From NCBI GenBank assembly GCA_031290855.1, contig JAISLM010000162.1, positions 1 to 13,646 of the forward strand: a stretch of 13,646 bases of DNA. Direction: 5' to 3'. Source of the DNA: Spirochaetaceae bacterium (GTDB taxonomy: Bacteria > Spirochaetota > Spirochaetia > Treponematales > Breznakiellaceae). This document shows, piece after piece, positions 6,506 through 12,825 of this stretch (its first letter is position 1; each line of letters begins with the position of its first letter). The notes beneath the pieces are model-generated. The model made no database searches and was not told the DNA's origin. It saw only the letters and a list, made by a program, of their open reading frames with translations. The position numbers and the translations under genes were made by a program.

Positions 6506-9385
6506 CTACGGCAAGCCTTCCTTCCGCATCAATTCTTCCCACCATGAATGATCGCCCAGATCCTTGTCGATCTGCATGAAGAGCAGACCGTTGCCGCCCT
6601 GCACTGGGTAAAGCGTGTTTTGGATGTTCAGGTACGGAAGGCTCGCGCCCGGAATCGCGGGGTCCGTGATGCCGGCCCTTATCATGGTATCGGGATTGCG
6701 TTCCAGCGCGTCCCAGGCGCGGGCCGCTTCCGCGAATTCGCCCAGGGCGGCCGCGCGGTAAGCGGGATTGCCCGTCCGCCCGGCTAGCGCGTTGTAGGTA
6801 ACGCCCAGGTTGTTGCGGGCGATCATCATCCGCTCGACGAGCTCGCGGTGTTCGGGCCGCTCGTGCGGCAGCAGCAGCGGGAAACGGTTGCGATCGCTTT
6901 CAAGCATTCCGATAAGACGCTTGAAGTAGCCTTCCGCCGCAAAATAGTCGGCTCGCATATACGATACGTTTCCAAGCGCGTTCAAAAGACGGCGGTTGTA
7001 CGGCGTTTCCATCGAAACCCTGAAGAAGCGGTTCAGCGCGGGGGCGTAGTCCCCCATCCGGTAGTAGGCGGAGCCGAGCCTGTACTGCATTTCAGGCGGC
7101 GACCAGCCGTACTTCTCGGCATTCAGGTAGAAGGCCGCCGCTTCGTCCATGTCGCCCGACTTTGTGAAGTAGGACAGGTCGCCCAGATAGGCGTACAGTT
7201 CGCCAAACTCCGGGGCCTGCCGCACTACGCGGCGTTCGATCGCGTCCTCCATGATGTTTACCCCTTTTGCGAGGGTTTCCTCGGCGGAGATGAATTCGCG
7301 CCCCGCGATCAACAGGCGCGCGAGGCGCCGCTGGGTGTCGACACGGTAACTTGTCCGCTTGGGCGACTCGGGCCTGGCCGTATCGAAGGCGGCGGCGGCC
7401 GTTTCCAGGGTCTGCCGCTCCTCCTGAACGGCGCCGTAAGCCCCGTAGTAACGCGCAAGGTGGTAATGCGACTCGGGAAGAGCGAAATCCTTCCCAAGCG
7501 CCCGCAAAATGACATCCTTTACGTTTTCAATCGCCTCGATGTTCTCGTCAGGGACGCCTTTCACCTCTTCAAAGCGCTTGTCGAGCAGGTAACCGCCCAG
7601 TTCCGCGAGGGAGGGCGCGGAAATCTTGCTTTTTGGCCGGGACATAAAGTAATTTTGCAGCGGAATTACTTCGCCCAGCTTGTCGGTCCTGATAAAGTAG
7701 AGCATCATCCGTTCCAGCAGGGGGTCGGTCTGTCCGTAAGCGGTGATATACTTCGCGTAGGCAAGCCTTGCCTCCTCGTAGCGCGACGGATCGTACTCGC
7801 CCCAGGCAAGGTTGACGTCCCCAAGGGCGAGCAGCCCTTCTCTGTCCTCGCCCTTATAATCCAGAATGTTGCCGCGGAGGAGGCCGTCCGCTTTTTCATA
7901 GTTACGCAGGTAGTCCGCCTCCATCGCGGCATAGTCAAGCGTCCCCTTCTTGTCACGCGGATAGTTCAGCAAAAGCTGATCGTACTTTTCCTCGGCGTAC
8001 AGGTACTGGCGCTCGTCCCGAAACAGTTCGGCATAACGGTAAAACCAATTTTTAACGGGACGCACCGCGAAGGCTTCCTCGAAACGCCGGTTCCCCAGCG
8101 TATACTCGCCTTCCTCGATCCTTTCGTAACCGTCCCGGTAGATCAGGTCGGCGCGGACGGGCTTGTAGATGAATTCATGGCTCAGGTAAGCAATAGAGGC
8201 GGCAAGCGCGGCGATAAGCAGTGAAACGCGGGCTATCGGAAAAATCTTACGGTAAAAGATGTATACAAGGCTGGACTGTTCGGCGGCAAGTTCTTCGCCG
8301 GTTTTATAACCCTTTGGCAGGACGATGTTCTGTTTCAGTATCTTCCCGGCAAGGACGGCGGCTTCGCGGGCGTTCCCGCCCCGGATCAGCAGCTTTATAA
8401 ACTGCGACATCAGGGACGGCTCGACAATTTCCTCGACTATTATCTTTTCACAGGTGACGCGCAGATTGAGAGGATACGAAGCTATAGTGTCCAGCAGTTG
8501 CTGCAGCTGTTCCTCGGTAAGCTTGATCGCCTCTACCGGTTTCTTTGGTTTCTCCCCGGCGGGCGGCTGCGGGACGATTTCGTCGGCTTTAACAAAACCG
8601 TCGATAGGCGAGAGGAAATCTTCAATGTTGGGAAGACTTCCGATCTGGCCGCCGCCGGGCTTCGATGACTCGCCGTCTGGCTGCGCCGCCTCTCTGACCG
8701 GCTCGTCCGGGAAAAGGGATGCTTTCTCCTCGTCCGAGATTTCCAGTACCGACGGAATATCGTCAGAGTCGGCTTTTTCCTCCGGAGCTTCTACGCCTTC
8801 AATGTCCGTAAGACCGTCCGCCTCGCCGCCGTCCATGTCAAAGCCTTTCAGCATTTCATCAAGGTCAAAATCCTTGTCAAAACCCCCCGCGTCGGTTTCC
8901 GCAGGCTCCCCGGCGCTCTCGCCGGCGGGCGGCCCCAAGTCCAGGCTGAAGTCCTCAATACCGGGTATCTCCCCTTCCGCAGACTCCCCGGCGCTTTCGC
9001 CGGCGGGCGGCTCCAAGTCCAGGCTGAAGTCCTCGATGCCGGGTATCTCCCCTTCCGCGTCAGGCCGCTCATCCTCTGTATAGGGCTCAGGCAGTTCATC
9101 CTCGTGGGGCGCGCTGCTTACAAGATCGTCCATGCTGCCAAAAAGCCTTTCGAATATGGAACCGTCATCCGTTTCGGCGCTATCCGCCGGCGGCCCCGGC
9201 GGCGGAGTCCCGGCGGGAGCTTTGGGCGGAGCGGCTTCCTTTCGAGGCTCGTCTCGCGGCGGCGGCTCATTTGCGGGCAGATTGTAGACGTCCGGGCGGA
9301 GTCCCTCGGCATCAAGTATCTCCTTTTCACCGCCGATTTCGCTAAAGAGGTCCTGTAGTTGTTTGAGCTGCTTTAATGAGGGCAT
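6506..9385 (-). CDS. flcA: Periplasmic flagellar collar protein FlcA-like, TPR membrane protein
   Basis: 959 aa. Residues 1 to about 370 are an acidic, proline-rich, low-complexity region starting MPSLKQLKQLQDLFSEIGG, with two copies of a 26-residue repeat containing EGEIPGIEDFSLDL. One transmembrane helix follows at about 384-405 (ARVSLLIAALAASIAYL). The remainder, about 410-959, is helical and TPR-like (for example ADLIYRDGYERIEEGEYTLGNRRFEEAF and LGSAYYRMGDYAPALNRFFRVS) and should face the periplasm. This plan matches FlcA (BB0236 in Borrelia), a TPR protein of the collar surrounding the spirochaete periplasmic flagellar motor, needed for motor assembly and filament orientation. The assignment rests on architecture and size, not alignment. 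No strong Shine-Dalgarno precedes ATG 9385. The gene is divergent from a secreted CBM48-like gene across 39 bp. Confidence 0.65.
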   Translation of the reverse strand: MPSLKQLKQLQDLFSEIGGEKEILDAEGLRPDVYNLPANEPPPRDEPRKEAAPPKAPAGTPPPGPPADSAETDDGSIFERLFGSMDDLVSSAPHEDELPEPYTEDERPDAEGEIPGIEDFSLDLEPPAGESAGESAEGEIPGIEDFSLDLGPPAGESAGEPAETDAGGFDKDFDLDEMLKGFDMDGGEADGLTDIEGVEAPEEKADSDDIPSVLEISDEEKASLFPDEPVREAAQPDGESSKPGGGQIGSLPNIEDFLSPIDGFVKADEIVPQPPAGEKPKKPVEAIKLTEEQLQQLLDTIASYPLNLRVTCEKIIVEEIVEPSLMSQFIKLLIRGGNAREAAVLAGKILKQNIVLPKGYKTGEELAAEQSSLVYIFYRKIFPIARVSLLIAALAASIAYLSHEFIYKPVRADLIYRDGYERIEEGEYTLGNRRFEEAFAVRPVKNWFYRYAELFRDERQYLYAEEKYDQLLLNYPRDKKGTLDYAAMEADYLRNYEKADGLLRGNILDYKGEDREGLLALGDVNLAWGEYDPSRYEEARLAYAKYITAYGQTDPLLERMMLYFIRTDKLGEVIPLQNYFMSRPKSKISAPSLAELGGYLLDKRFEEVKGVPDENIEAIENVKDVILRALGKDFALPESHYHLARYYGAYGAVQEERQTLETAAAAFDTARPESPKRTSYRVDTQRRLARLLIAGREFISAEETLAKGVNIMEDAIERRVVRQAPEFGELYAYLGDLSYFTKSGDMDEAAAFYLNAEKYGWSPPEMQYRLGSAYYRMGDYAPALNRFFRVSMETPYNRRLLNALGNVSYMRADYFAAEGYFKRLIGMLESDRNRFPLLLPHERPEHRELVERMMIARNNLGVTYNALAGRTGNPAYRAAALGEFAEAARAWDALERNPDTMIRAGITDPAIPGASLPYLNIQNTLYPVQGGNGLLFMQIDKDLGDHSWWEELMRKEGLP
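8906..9060 (-). repeat. Two tandem 78-bp (26-codon) units inside flcA
   Basis: Units begin at 8906 and 8984, exactly 78 bp apart, and differ at only a few positions. They encode two near-identical 26-residue blocks with core EGEIPGIEDFSLDL followed by PPAGESAGE. The in-frame duplication lies in the acidic cytoplasmic part of the protein, where copy number may vary between strains. Confidence 0.85.
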
Positions 9386-9424
9386 AACTTTAGATTTTGG
9401 AGCATCAACCGATACTAAATTCAG
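9386..9424. promoter_or_regulatory. 39-bp divergent intergenic region between flcA and the CBM48-like gene
   Basis: Only 39 bp separate the two start codons, so promoters must overlap each other or the coding ends. On the + strand TACTAA (9413-9418) is 6 bases before ATG 9425, with a weak -35-like TTAGAT at 9390-9395 and a 17-bp spacer. No comparable element is clear for flcA. Neither gene has a good ribosome binding site here. Confidence 0.3.
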
Positions 9425-10174
9425 ATGAAAGCTCTTGGTTTATCTACACTCCTTCTACTAATTATCGGTAGTTTAGGCGCGGCGGATTTAGAATCTTACG
9501 AGTTTATAGACGCATTGTTAAGTCTTGGCGGCCCCGGCGAGCCTAAAATATTCGAGGACGCCGTGATTTTTACGGCCGCCGACCAGTATAAAACTGTAGG
9601 TATAGCGTTTCTCCACGAAGGCTTTGCCAAGATTCACCCGTTCAGTAAGCTGTTTGTACCGGTAAGCGACACAGACGAGTTTAACGAAAAAAGCAAGACG
9701 CCGCCGGAAACACTACGAGATTCCGGTATTTTGTTTTTTGTCTACACCGTACCGCCGCAGGTAAAAAGCCTTGAATACAGGCTTGTTTTTGACGGCCTCT
9801 GGTCGCCAGACCCATACAACCCCAGGCGCAAATTCAACGTGAAAACAGGCATAGAACATTCCGTAGCGCCGCTGCCTGTCCGTCCGCCATCCGTCCGGAA
9901 CAACGAGAGCCCGTTTGACGGCGTGGTTTTTCACTATCGCGGTGAATCGGGCGGCGGGCGCGTCACGGTGGCCGGTGATTTTAACGGCTGGGATCCGTTT
10001 ATGTATGAACTGAAAGAAACCGCGCCGGGCCTGTACTCCCTTGCCCTGCCTCTCCCGCCCGGAACCTGGCGCTATGTCTACTACCGCAACGGCGAAAGGT
10101 TTGTCGACTATTCCGCCGCCGCCCACGAATACAGAAAGGACGGCAGCCCGGTAAATGTCGTTATAGTAAAATGA
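9425..10174 (+). CDS. Secreted protein with C-terminal glycogen-binding-like (CBM48/AMPK-type) domain
   Basis: 249 aa. Residues 1-20 are a signal peptide (MKALGLSTLLLLIIGSLGA), probably cleaved near SLGA-AD, with no lipobox cysteine. The middle, about 25-150, is a conserved-looking beta-rich domain I cannot name. Residues about 165-249 match the early-set glycogen-binding fold: GRVTVAGDFNGWDPFMYEL, then GLYSLALPLPPGTWRYVYYRNGERFVDY, the classic strand pattern with W in FNGWDP and the G-x-W-x-Y-x-Y motif. In spirochaetes such secreted domains need not bind glycogen; a periplasmic structural or protein-binding role is possible, and its position head-to-head with flcA hints at an envelope or flagellar link (inference only). 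No Shine-Dalgarno is visible; TACTAA lies 6 bases before the ATG, so a leaderless start is possible. Confidence 0.78.
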   Translation: MKALGLSTLLLLIIGSLGAADLESYEFIDALLSLGGPGEPKIFEDAVIFTAADQYKTVGIAFLHEGFAKIHPFSKLFVPVSDTDEFNEKSKTPPETLRDSGILFFVYTVPPQVKSLEYRLVFDGLWSPDPYNPRRKFNVKTGIEHSVAPLPVRPPSVRNNESPFDGVVFHYRGESGGGRVTVAGDFNGWDPFMYELKETAPGLYSLALPLPPGTWRYVYYRNGERFVDYSAAAHEYRKDGSPVNVVIVK

Positions 10175-10269
10175 CCGGCGTTTTACGCAAGCCCGCCCGC
10201 TATAAAGGACTACCCCGCAGACCCCCTCGCAAAAGTGGATTTGACCCCGTTAGATGGAGACGATTAACG

Positions 10270-10725
10270 ATCCTGTCTGAGCTAAGCGCATCAGGGTAAC
10301 ATAGTCAAGCGCCGAATGAAGCCGAACCCTGTTATAATGGGCCTAAAGATAAATGAACACCGACTTCCTAACCTCCGCCTCCGAATGTCCGCCGTCCAGG
10401 ATTTCCGGTTCCATTTTGAGGGTTTTGAACAAGGCTTCCGCGCAATACTTTACTCCCCGGTCCGAACGGGACATAACCCTCTCTTGCGCAAGACGGTTCT
10501 TAAACGACACGTCCACTGCGGGAATAGTCATATTAAGGGCTCCATGCCGGCCGCCCAGGCCTAGCCGGTGACCTTGCGGTCATACAGGTCCATTACCGCC
10601 GTTAGATACACGCACCTCCGTGGTACGCAGGCGGGTGATCTAAGACACACCACATTTACGCGTGAAACTCACGGTCAGGATGTTTTCGGACTCCGCAAGT
10701 ACGTGGTTCTTCATGGGCGCGGGGA
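10270..10725 (-). pseudogene. Remnant of an IS3-family transposase (OrfB, DDE domain)
   Basis: Pieces of an IS3-family OrfB can be read in order on the minus strand across several frames: NHVLAESENILTVSF (like the segment before the catalytic core), an ITRLRTTE piece matching the DITY-type segment whose first D is lost to a stop, VYLTAVMDLYDRKVTG (second strand of the core), SDRGVKYC (second catalytic Asp), TLKMEPEI, then YNRVRLHSALDYVT at the C-terminus. Internal stops, frameshifts and a deletion of about 20 residues between SDRGVKYC and TLKMEP (where the catalytic Glu region normally sits) make it non-functional. No OrfA was found, and no matching pair of terminal inverted repeats; the sequence at about 10228-10250 (AGTGGATTTGACCCCGTTAG) resembles an IS end. 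Confidence 0.75.
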
Positions 10726-10854
10726 TGAATTCCCGCTTCCTGCGGGTTTGGCGGCCTTTTGCTTGCGGCTTACCGGTTTACCGTACCCCCACCGCGTTTT
10801 TTCCCGCCCACCCGGACCGCCATACCGAAAGTGATGCCGTTCAGTGCTCTCTGG

Positions 10855-10892
10855 AATGAGCCTCCGCACGGCTTGCCGCGCGGAGGCTCATT
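10855..10892. repeat. 38-bp hairpin repeat, copy 1
   Basis: AATGAGCCTCCGC (10855-10867) and GCGGAGGCTCATT (10880-10892) are a perfect 13-bp inverted repeat; the inner bases add CGGC-TT-GCCG with one mismatch, giving an almost uninterrupted stem. The right half (10871-10892) recurs exactly at 12403-12424 and with five differences at 10989-11010. It may be a small non-autonomous or REP-like element, or a recurrent gene-start segment, because GGAGG and ATG are both embedded in it. Confidence 0.7.
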
Positions 10893-10982
10893 CGCAGCGG
10901 TGTCTGCTCCCCGCCTTATCCCTTCCTTTTGGGGTTAAGAAGGCGGTAGAACGTCAGGCACAAACCACACGCGGACGCTTGA

Positions 10983-11354
10983 CGCTGTTTTGCGGCGTGG
11001 AGGTTCATTTTAAGGAACGGAAAAACGGCGGCAGGGAAAGGACGTTTTATCGGAAGTGACGCGGGGAAGCGGAAACGGGACGCGGCGTTCGTAACCCGGA
11101 GCGGCAGGGTAAAGACCGACGCCTACGGGGACGGGGAGCCGGTTGAAAAGACGGACTTCGCGAAGGGCGGGGCGACGGCGGAGTGGCGGGCGAAGCTTTA
11201 CAAAAAGCTTCCGCCGGCGGACAAGCCCCCCTGAGGGGGGAACCTGGCCTTAGTCACGGCGAAAGAAATTGGGAAGGCGGCCGCCCGCCGGATCGGGGCG
11301 CCCGCCGCCTTTCGCTCTAATTCATTACCGGGCAACGATTTAGGCCGGTAGAGG
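10983..11354 (+). pseudogene. Decayed reading frame of unknown product
   Basis: One plus-strand frame reads with few stops from about 10983 to 11354 and has a protein-like, lysine- and arginine-rich composition, for example AAFVTRSGRVKTDAYGDG and TAEWRAKLYKKLPPADK. It is interrupted by one TGA at 11232, which lies exactly in the loop of a CCCCCC-TGA-GGGGGG hairpin (11226-11240), then continues with NLALVTAKEIGKAAARR. No start with a ribosome binding site and no known family were recognised. An 8-bp stem, GAAGCTTT/AAAGCTTC, lies at 11192-11211. It could equally be a chance open frame in GC-rich DNA. Confidence 0.2.
10989..11010. repeat. Degenerate copy of the 22-bp repeat
   Basis: Aligns without gaps to 10871-10892, with 17 of 22 bases identical; four of the five differences are C-to-T changes. 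It keeps the GGAGGxTCATT core but has lost the opposite arm of the hairpin. Confidence 0.4.
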
Positions 11355-11363
11355 GTCAGACCC
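11353..11363. repeat. GGGTCAGACCC palindrome, copy 1
   Basis: GGGTC-A-GACCC is a 5-bp-arm palindrome. A longer form, GGGGTC-T-GACCCC, occurs at 12104-12116. Such motifs occur in REP-like palindromes associated with RAYT-type transposases in other bacteria, but no such transposase is in this window. Confidence 0.35.
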
Positions 11364-11601
11364 CGGACGCCCTGTAAGCTCCGCGCCTTCCGACCGACCG
11401 GCCGACGGGCGGCTGCCTCTTGAGTCCGTGCCGGACGACTGGGAGACGGGGCGGCGGGACGGCTGAAAAAGATACCCGGGTCGGGGCCGAAGGAATAGGA
11501 GAGCCTTAGTGTCTTACGTGAACGTGGCGCGGGCGTCAAACCGCCCCGGGCCGCCGCCTAAGGCGGATATACCGGGCAGCCGCGTCCGTTACCGCAGCGT
11601 C

Positions 11602-11670
11602 ACCCACATCCGATACGAGTGGATACCCAAACCCGGCACGAGTGGATACATAAACGCAATACGGGTGGAT
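11602..11670. repeat. Three tandem 23-bp units
   Basis: Three directly adjacent units start at 11602, 11625 and 11648, exactly 23 bp each. Each ends in the core ACGRGTGGAT, and the first halves are similar (ACCCACATCC, ACCCAAACCC, ACATAAACGC). A more degenerate unit may precede them at 11579. Because 23 is not a multiple of three the array is not coding. There are no spacers, so it is not a CRISPR. It lies just downstream of the decayed DUF4469-like gene end. Candidate protein-binding iterons or an IS terminus. Confidence 0.7.
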
Positions 11671-11676
11671 GTCTCT

Positions 11677-12151
11677 TTACGCGACGGTCAATACGCCGTT
11701 AAACGACATGGTTCTTGTTTTTTTGAGAAGGCTGCTTCCTCCGCTGTACTGTGTCTTAACTTCCACCTGCCGCTTACCGGCACCCAAGGCCGGTATCACC
11801 CGATCGGCTTTGACTCACCGTTCTCCGCCAGATGACCGTCCGCCTTCACCCGTTGCGCGGAATCCTCCGCCGCTGCGAAATACACGCACGTTTCCGGGTC
11901 GTTCCCCGCTATCTTGAACTTGTGTCCCGCTATGCTGAACATCCCGCCGGGAGGCACCGCGTCGTTCACCGATTCGGTCGTGATGTCGGTGGACCCGTCT
12001 ATGTATCCCTGCCGTCCGCCAGCCCTTCCAACTCCACCGCGGTATGACCGGCAAGGGCGCTGAGCGGGGCGCTTTTGCGTAACCGGCCCTTGCCACCCGC
12101 TATGGGGTCTGACCCCGGCCCCACATATAGCGCTGTCTGGCTCTGACGGCA
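11677..12151 (-). pseudogene. Frameshifted C-terminal part of a DUF4469-like protein
   Basis: Read on the minus strand, three frame segments join into one protein end. The first is KSAPLSALAGHTAVELEGL (about 12080-12030). The second is TESVNDAVPPGGMFSIAG, HKFKIAGNDPETCVYF and RVKADGHLAENGE (about 12000-11800). The third, after a one-base loss at about 11799, is VIPALGAGKRQVEVKTQYS and GGSSLLKKTRTMSFNGVLT, ending at TAA 11677. This resembles the DUF4469 domain found at the C-terminus of HU-like DNA-binding proteins, by recall of the family pattern (PGG..I.G..IKIAGDDP..GVYF ... VIPALA.G.Y.LEV.TQYS). The N-terminal HU-like part is absent. At least two frameshifts make it a pseudogene. The middle frame stays open up to a lipoprotein start at 12299, which looks like an accidental fusion. 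Confidence 0.55.
12104..12116. repeat. GGGGTCTGACCCC palindrome, copy 2
   Basis: A 6-bp-arm perfect palindrome (GGGGTC, T, GACCCC) at the upstream edge of the DUF4469-like remnant, flanked by GCTAT on one side and ATATAGC on the other, so the full structure may be about 33 bp. Related to the shorter copy at 11353-11363. Confidence 0.4.
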
Positions 12152-12299
12152 CTATGCAAATCCGGCGCCTGGCACTCCTGCGTTCATCGGGGCCTGTATC
12201 CGCAGGTACGGCTGGTTTAGTGGTACAGGCGGTGATGGTAAATAATAATCCAATGCAAAACATTTTCACGAAGTGTCGTGACTGAGAATTATTTTTCAT
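12152..12299 (-). pseudogene. Orphan lipoprotein gene start (signal peptide and first residues)
   Basis: ATG 12299 is preceded by GGGGAG at 5 bases and begins a clear lipoprotein signal peptide: MKNNSQSRHFVKMFCIGLLF followed by TITAC, with the lipobox cysteine at residue 25 and the short linker TTKPAVPADTG. After about residue 40 the frame becomes arginine-rich (RRSARRRICIV) and runs into the decayed DUF4469-like sequence, ending at 11796 (167 aa in all). The start signals look genuine but the mature domain does not, so I read this as the surviving 5' end of a lost gene fused by deletion to another remnant. A small expressed lipopeptide cannot be excluded. Confidence 0.45.
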
Positions 12300-12432
12300 G
12301 CGGTCTCCCCATTGTCATAACGGTAATCATGGCAAAATTATAAAAAAAAACAATCTTTATTCGCAAAGTCTGGTTTAATACCCCGCCGAACCTTAGGTTC
12401 GCGCTTGCCGCGCGGAGGCTCATTTTTTTCAA
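12289..12432 (-). CDS. Possible 47-aa small ORF with strong ribosome binding site
   Basis: AGGAGG (12443-12438) lies 5 bases before TTG 12432; an in-frame ATG follows at 12423. The frame encodes MKKMSLRAASANLRFGGVLN, then a hydrophobic stretch around IKIVFFYNFAMITVMTM, and stops at 12289, overlapping the lipoprotein start at 12299 by 11 bp, as in translational coupling. Its first codons are formed by the 22-bp repeat (12403-12424) and the adjacent CGAACC-TTA-GGTTCG hairpin (12387-12401). It may be a leader peptide, a truncated gene head, or spurious. Confidence 0.25.
   Translation of the reverse strand: MKKMSLRAASANLRFGGVLNQTLRIKIVFFYNFAMITVMTMGRPHEK
12387..12424. repeat. 22-bp repeat copy with adjacent hairpin
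   Basis: Bases 12403-12424 are identical to 10871-10892. Here the matching left arm is missing; instead a separate hairpin, CGAACC, loop TTA, GGTTCG (12387-12401), lies next to it. On the + strand the repeat runs into a T-tract (12424-12429). Confidence 0.7.
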
Positions 12433-12541
12433 AGTATCCTCCTGAATTATTTTTCCGCTCAAAATTGAATACCTGGGGTGCGCTTAATTAGACGGATACT
12501 AACTTACCGCAGAGCCCGGCTGAAAAGTTGTCAAACCGTTT

Positions 12542-12570
12542 TCAAAACGACTTTTCCATAATGTCCTCCT
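12542..12570 (-). promoter_or_regulatory. Strong ribosome binding site and start codon leading a 5-codon frame
   Basis: AGGAGG (12570-12565), a 5-base spacer and ATG 12559 make an ideal translation start, but the frame is only MEKSF before TGA at 12542. An imperfect 9-bp inverted repeat (AAAAGTTGT at 12523-12531, ACGACTTTT at 12547-12555) overlaps it. Either the head of a destroyed gene or a minigene/leader. Confidence 0.4.
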
Positions 12571-12580
12571 ACCTAATCAC

Positions 12581-12599
12581 CTTCAACTGACCGTTGAAG
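12581..12599. promoter_or_regulatory. Small hairpin in a putative leader
   Basis: CTTCAAC (12581-12587), loop TGACC, GTTGAAG (12593-12599) is a perfect 7-bp stem lying 22 bp upstream, in the minus direction, of the ATG at 12559. Confidence 0.35.
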
Positions 12600-12640
12600 C
12601 CGTATCTTGTTTTTAAGACCTAACTCCGCAAAAAATAGGT

Positions 12641-12649
12641 AGTATATCA
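12641..12649 (-). promoter_or_regulatory. Extended -10 promoter-like element
   Basis: On the minus strand TGATATACT (12649-12641) matches an extended -10 (TGnTATAAT-type). It would start a transcript near 12634 with a leader of about 75 bases, containing the 12581-12599 hairpin, before the ATG at 12559. No -35 consensus is evident. Confidence 0.3.
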
Positions 12650-12825
12650 CGTAATTCATTATAAGGAATGAAAGCATCCCAAAAATGACAACGGAAGGAT
12701 TAAAATTTGCAGTATAAACCCGATGATTTTAGCAACTCCGCCTATGTCTTGCTTTCGCAAAAGCACAATTTCAGAAAAGACAAAAAGGGCTCGAAGATAA
12801 TAGTTGCCGGTTCAGTAATTACCAG

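Larger units (their letters stand above)
12573..12677 (-). other. Possible short hydrophobic ORF or membrane-protein remnant
   Basis: ATG 12677 opens a 34-codon frame with one predicted membrane segment (MLSFLIMNYVIYYLFFAEL) and a basic tail, ending at TAG 12573. Just upstream (about 12680-12800, minus) another frame is also hydrophobic (IIGFILQILILPLSFLG), so the two may be halves of a frameshifted membrane protein. The ribosome binding site is poor. The segment is AT-rich compared with its surroundings. Confidence 0.2.

Noticed and set aside
6848..8224. A 458-codon open frame on the + strand
   Set aside because: It lies antisense to flcA in GC-rich DNA and has no recognisable domain; the opposite strand is clearly coding.
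10228..10725. A complete, active IS3 element
   Set aside because: The transposase is broken by several stops, frameshifts and a deletion of the catalytic-Glu region; no OrfA and no paired terminal repeats were found.
11198..11539. A 113-codon minus frame
   Set aside because: No ATG-type start with a ribosome binding site, Arg/Pro/Ala-rich composition typical of chance frames in GC-rich DNA, and no family resemblance.
11602..11670. CRISPR array
   Set aside because: The 23-bp units are directly adjacent with no spacers, are imperfect, and have no cas gene nearby.
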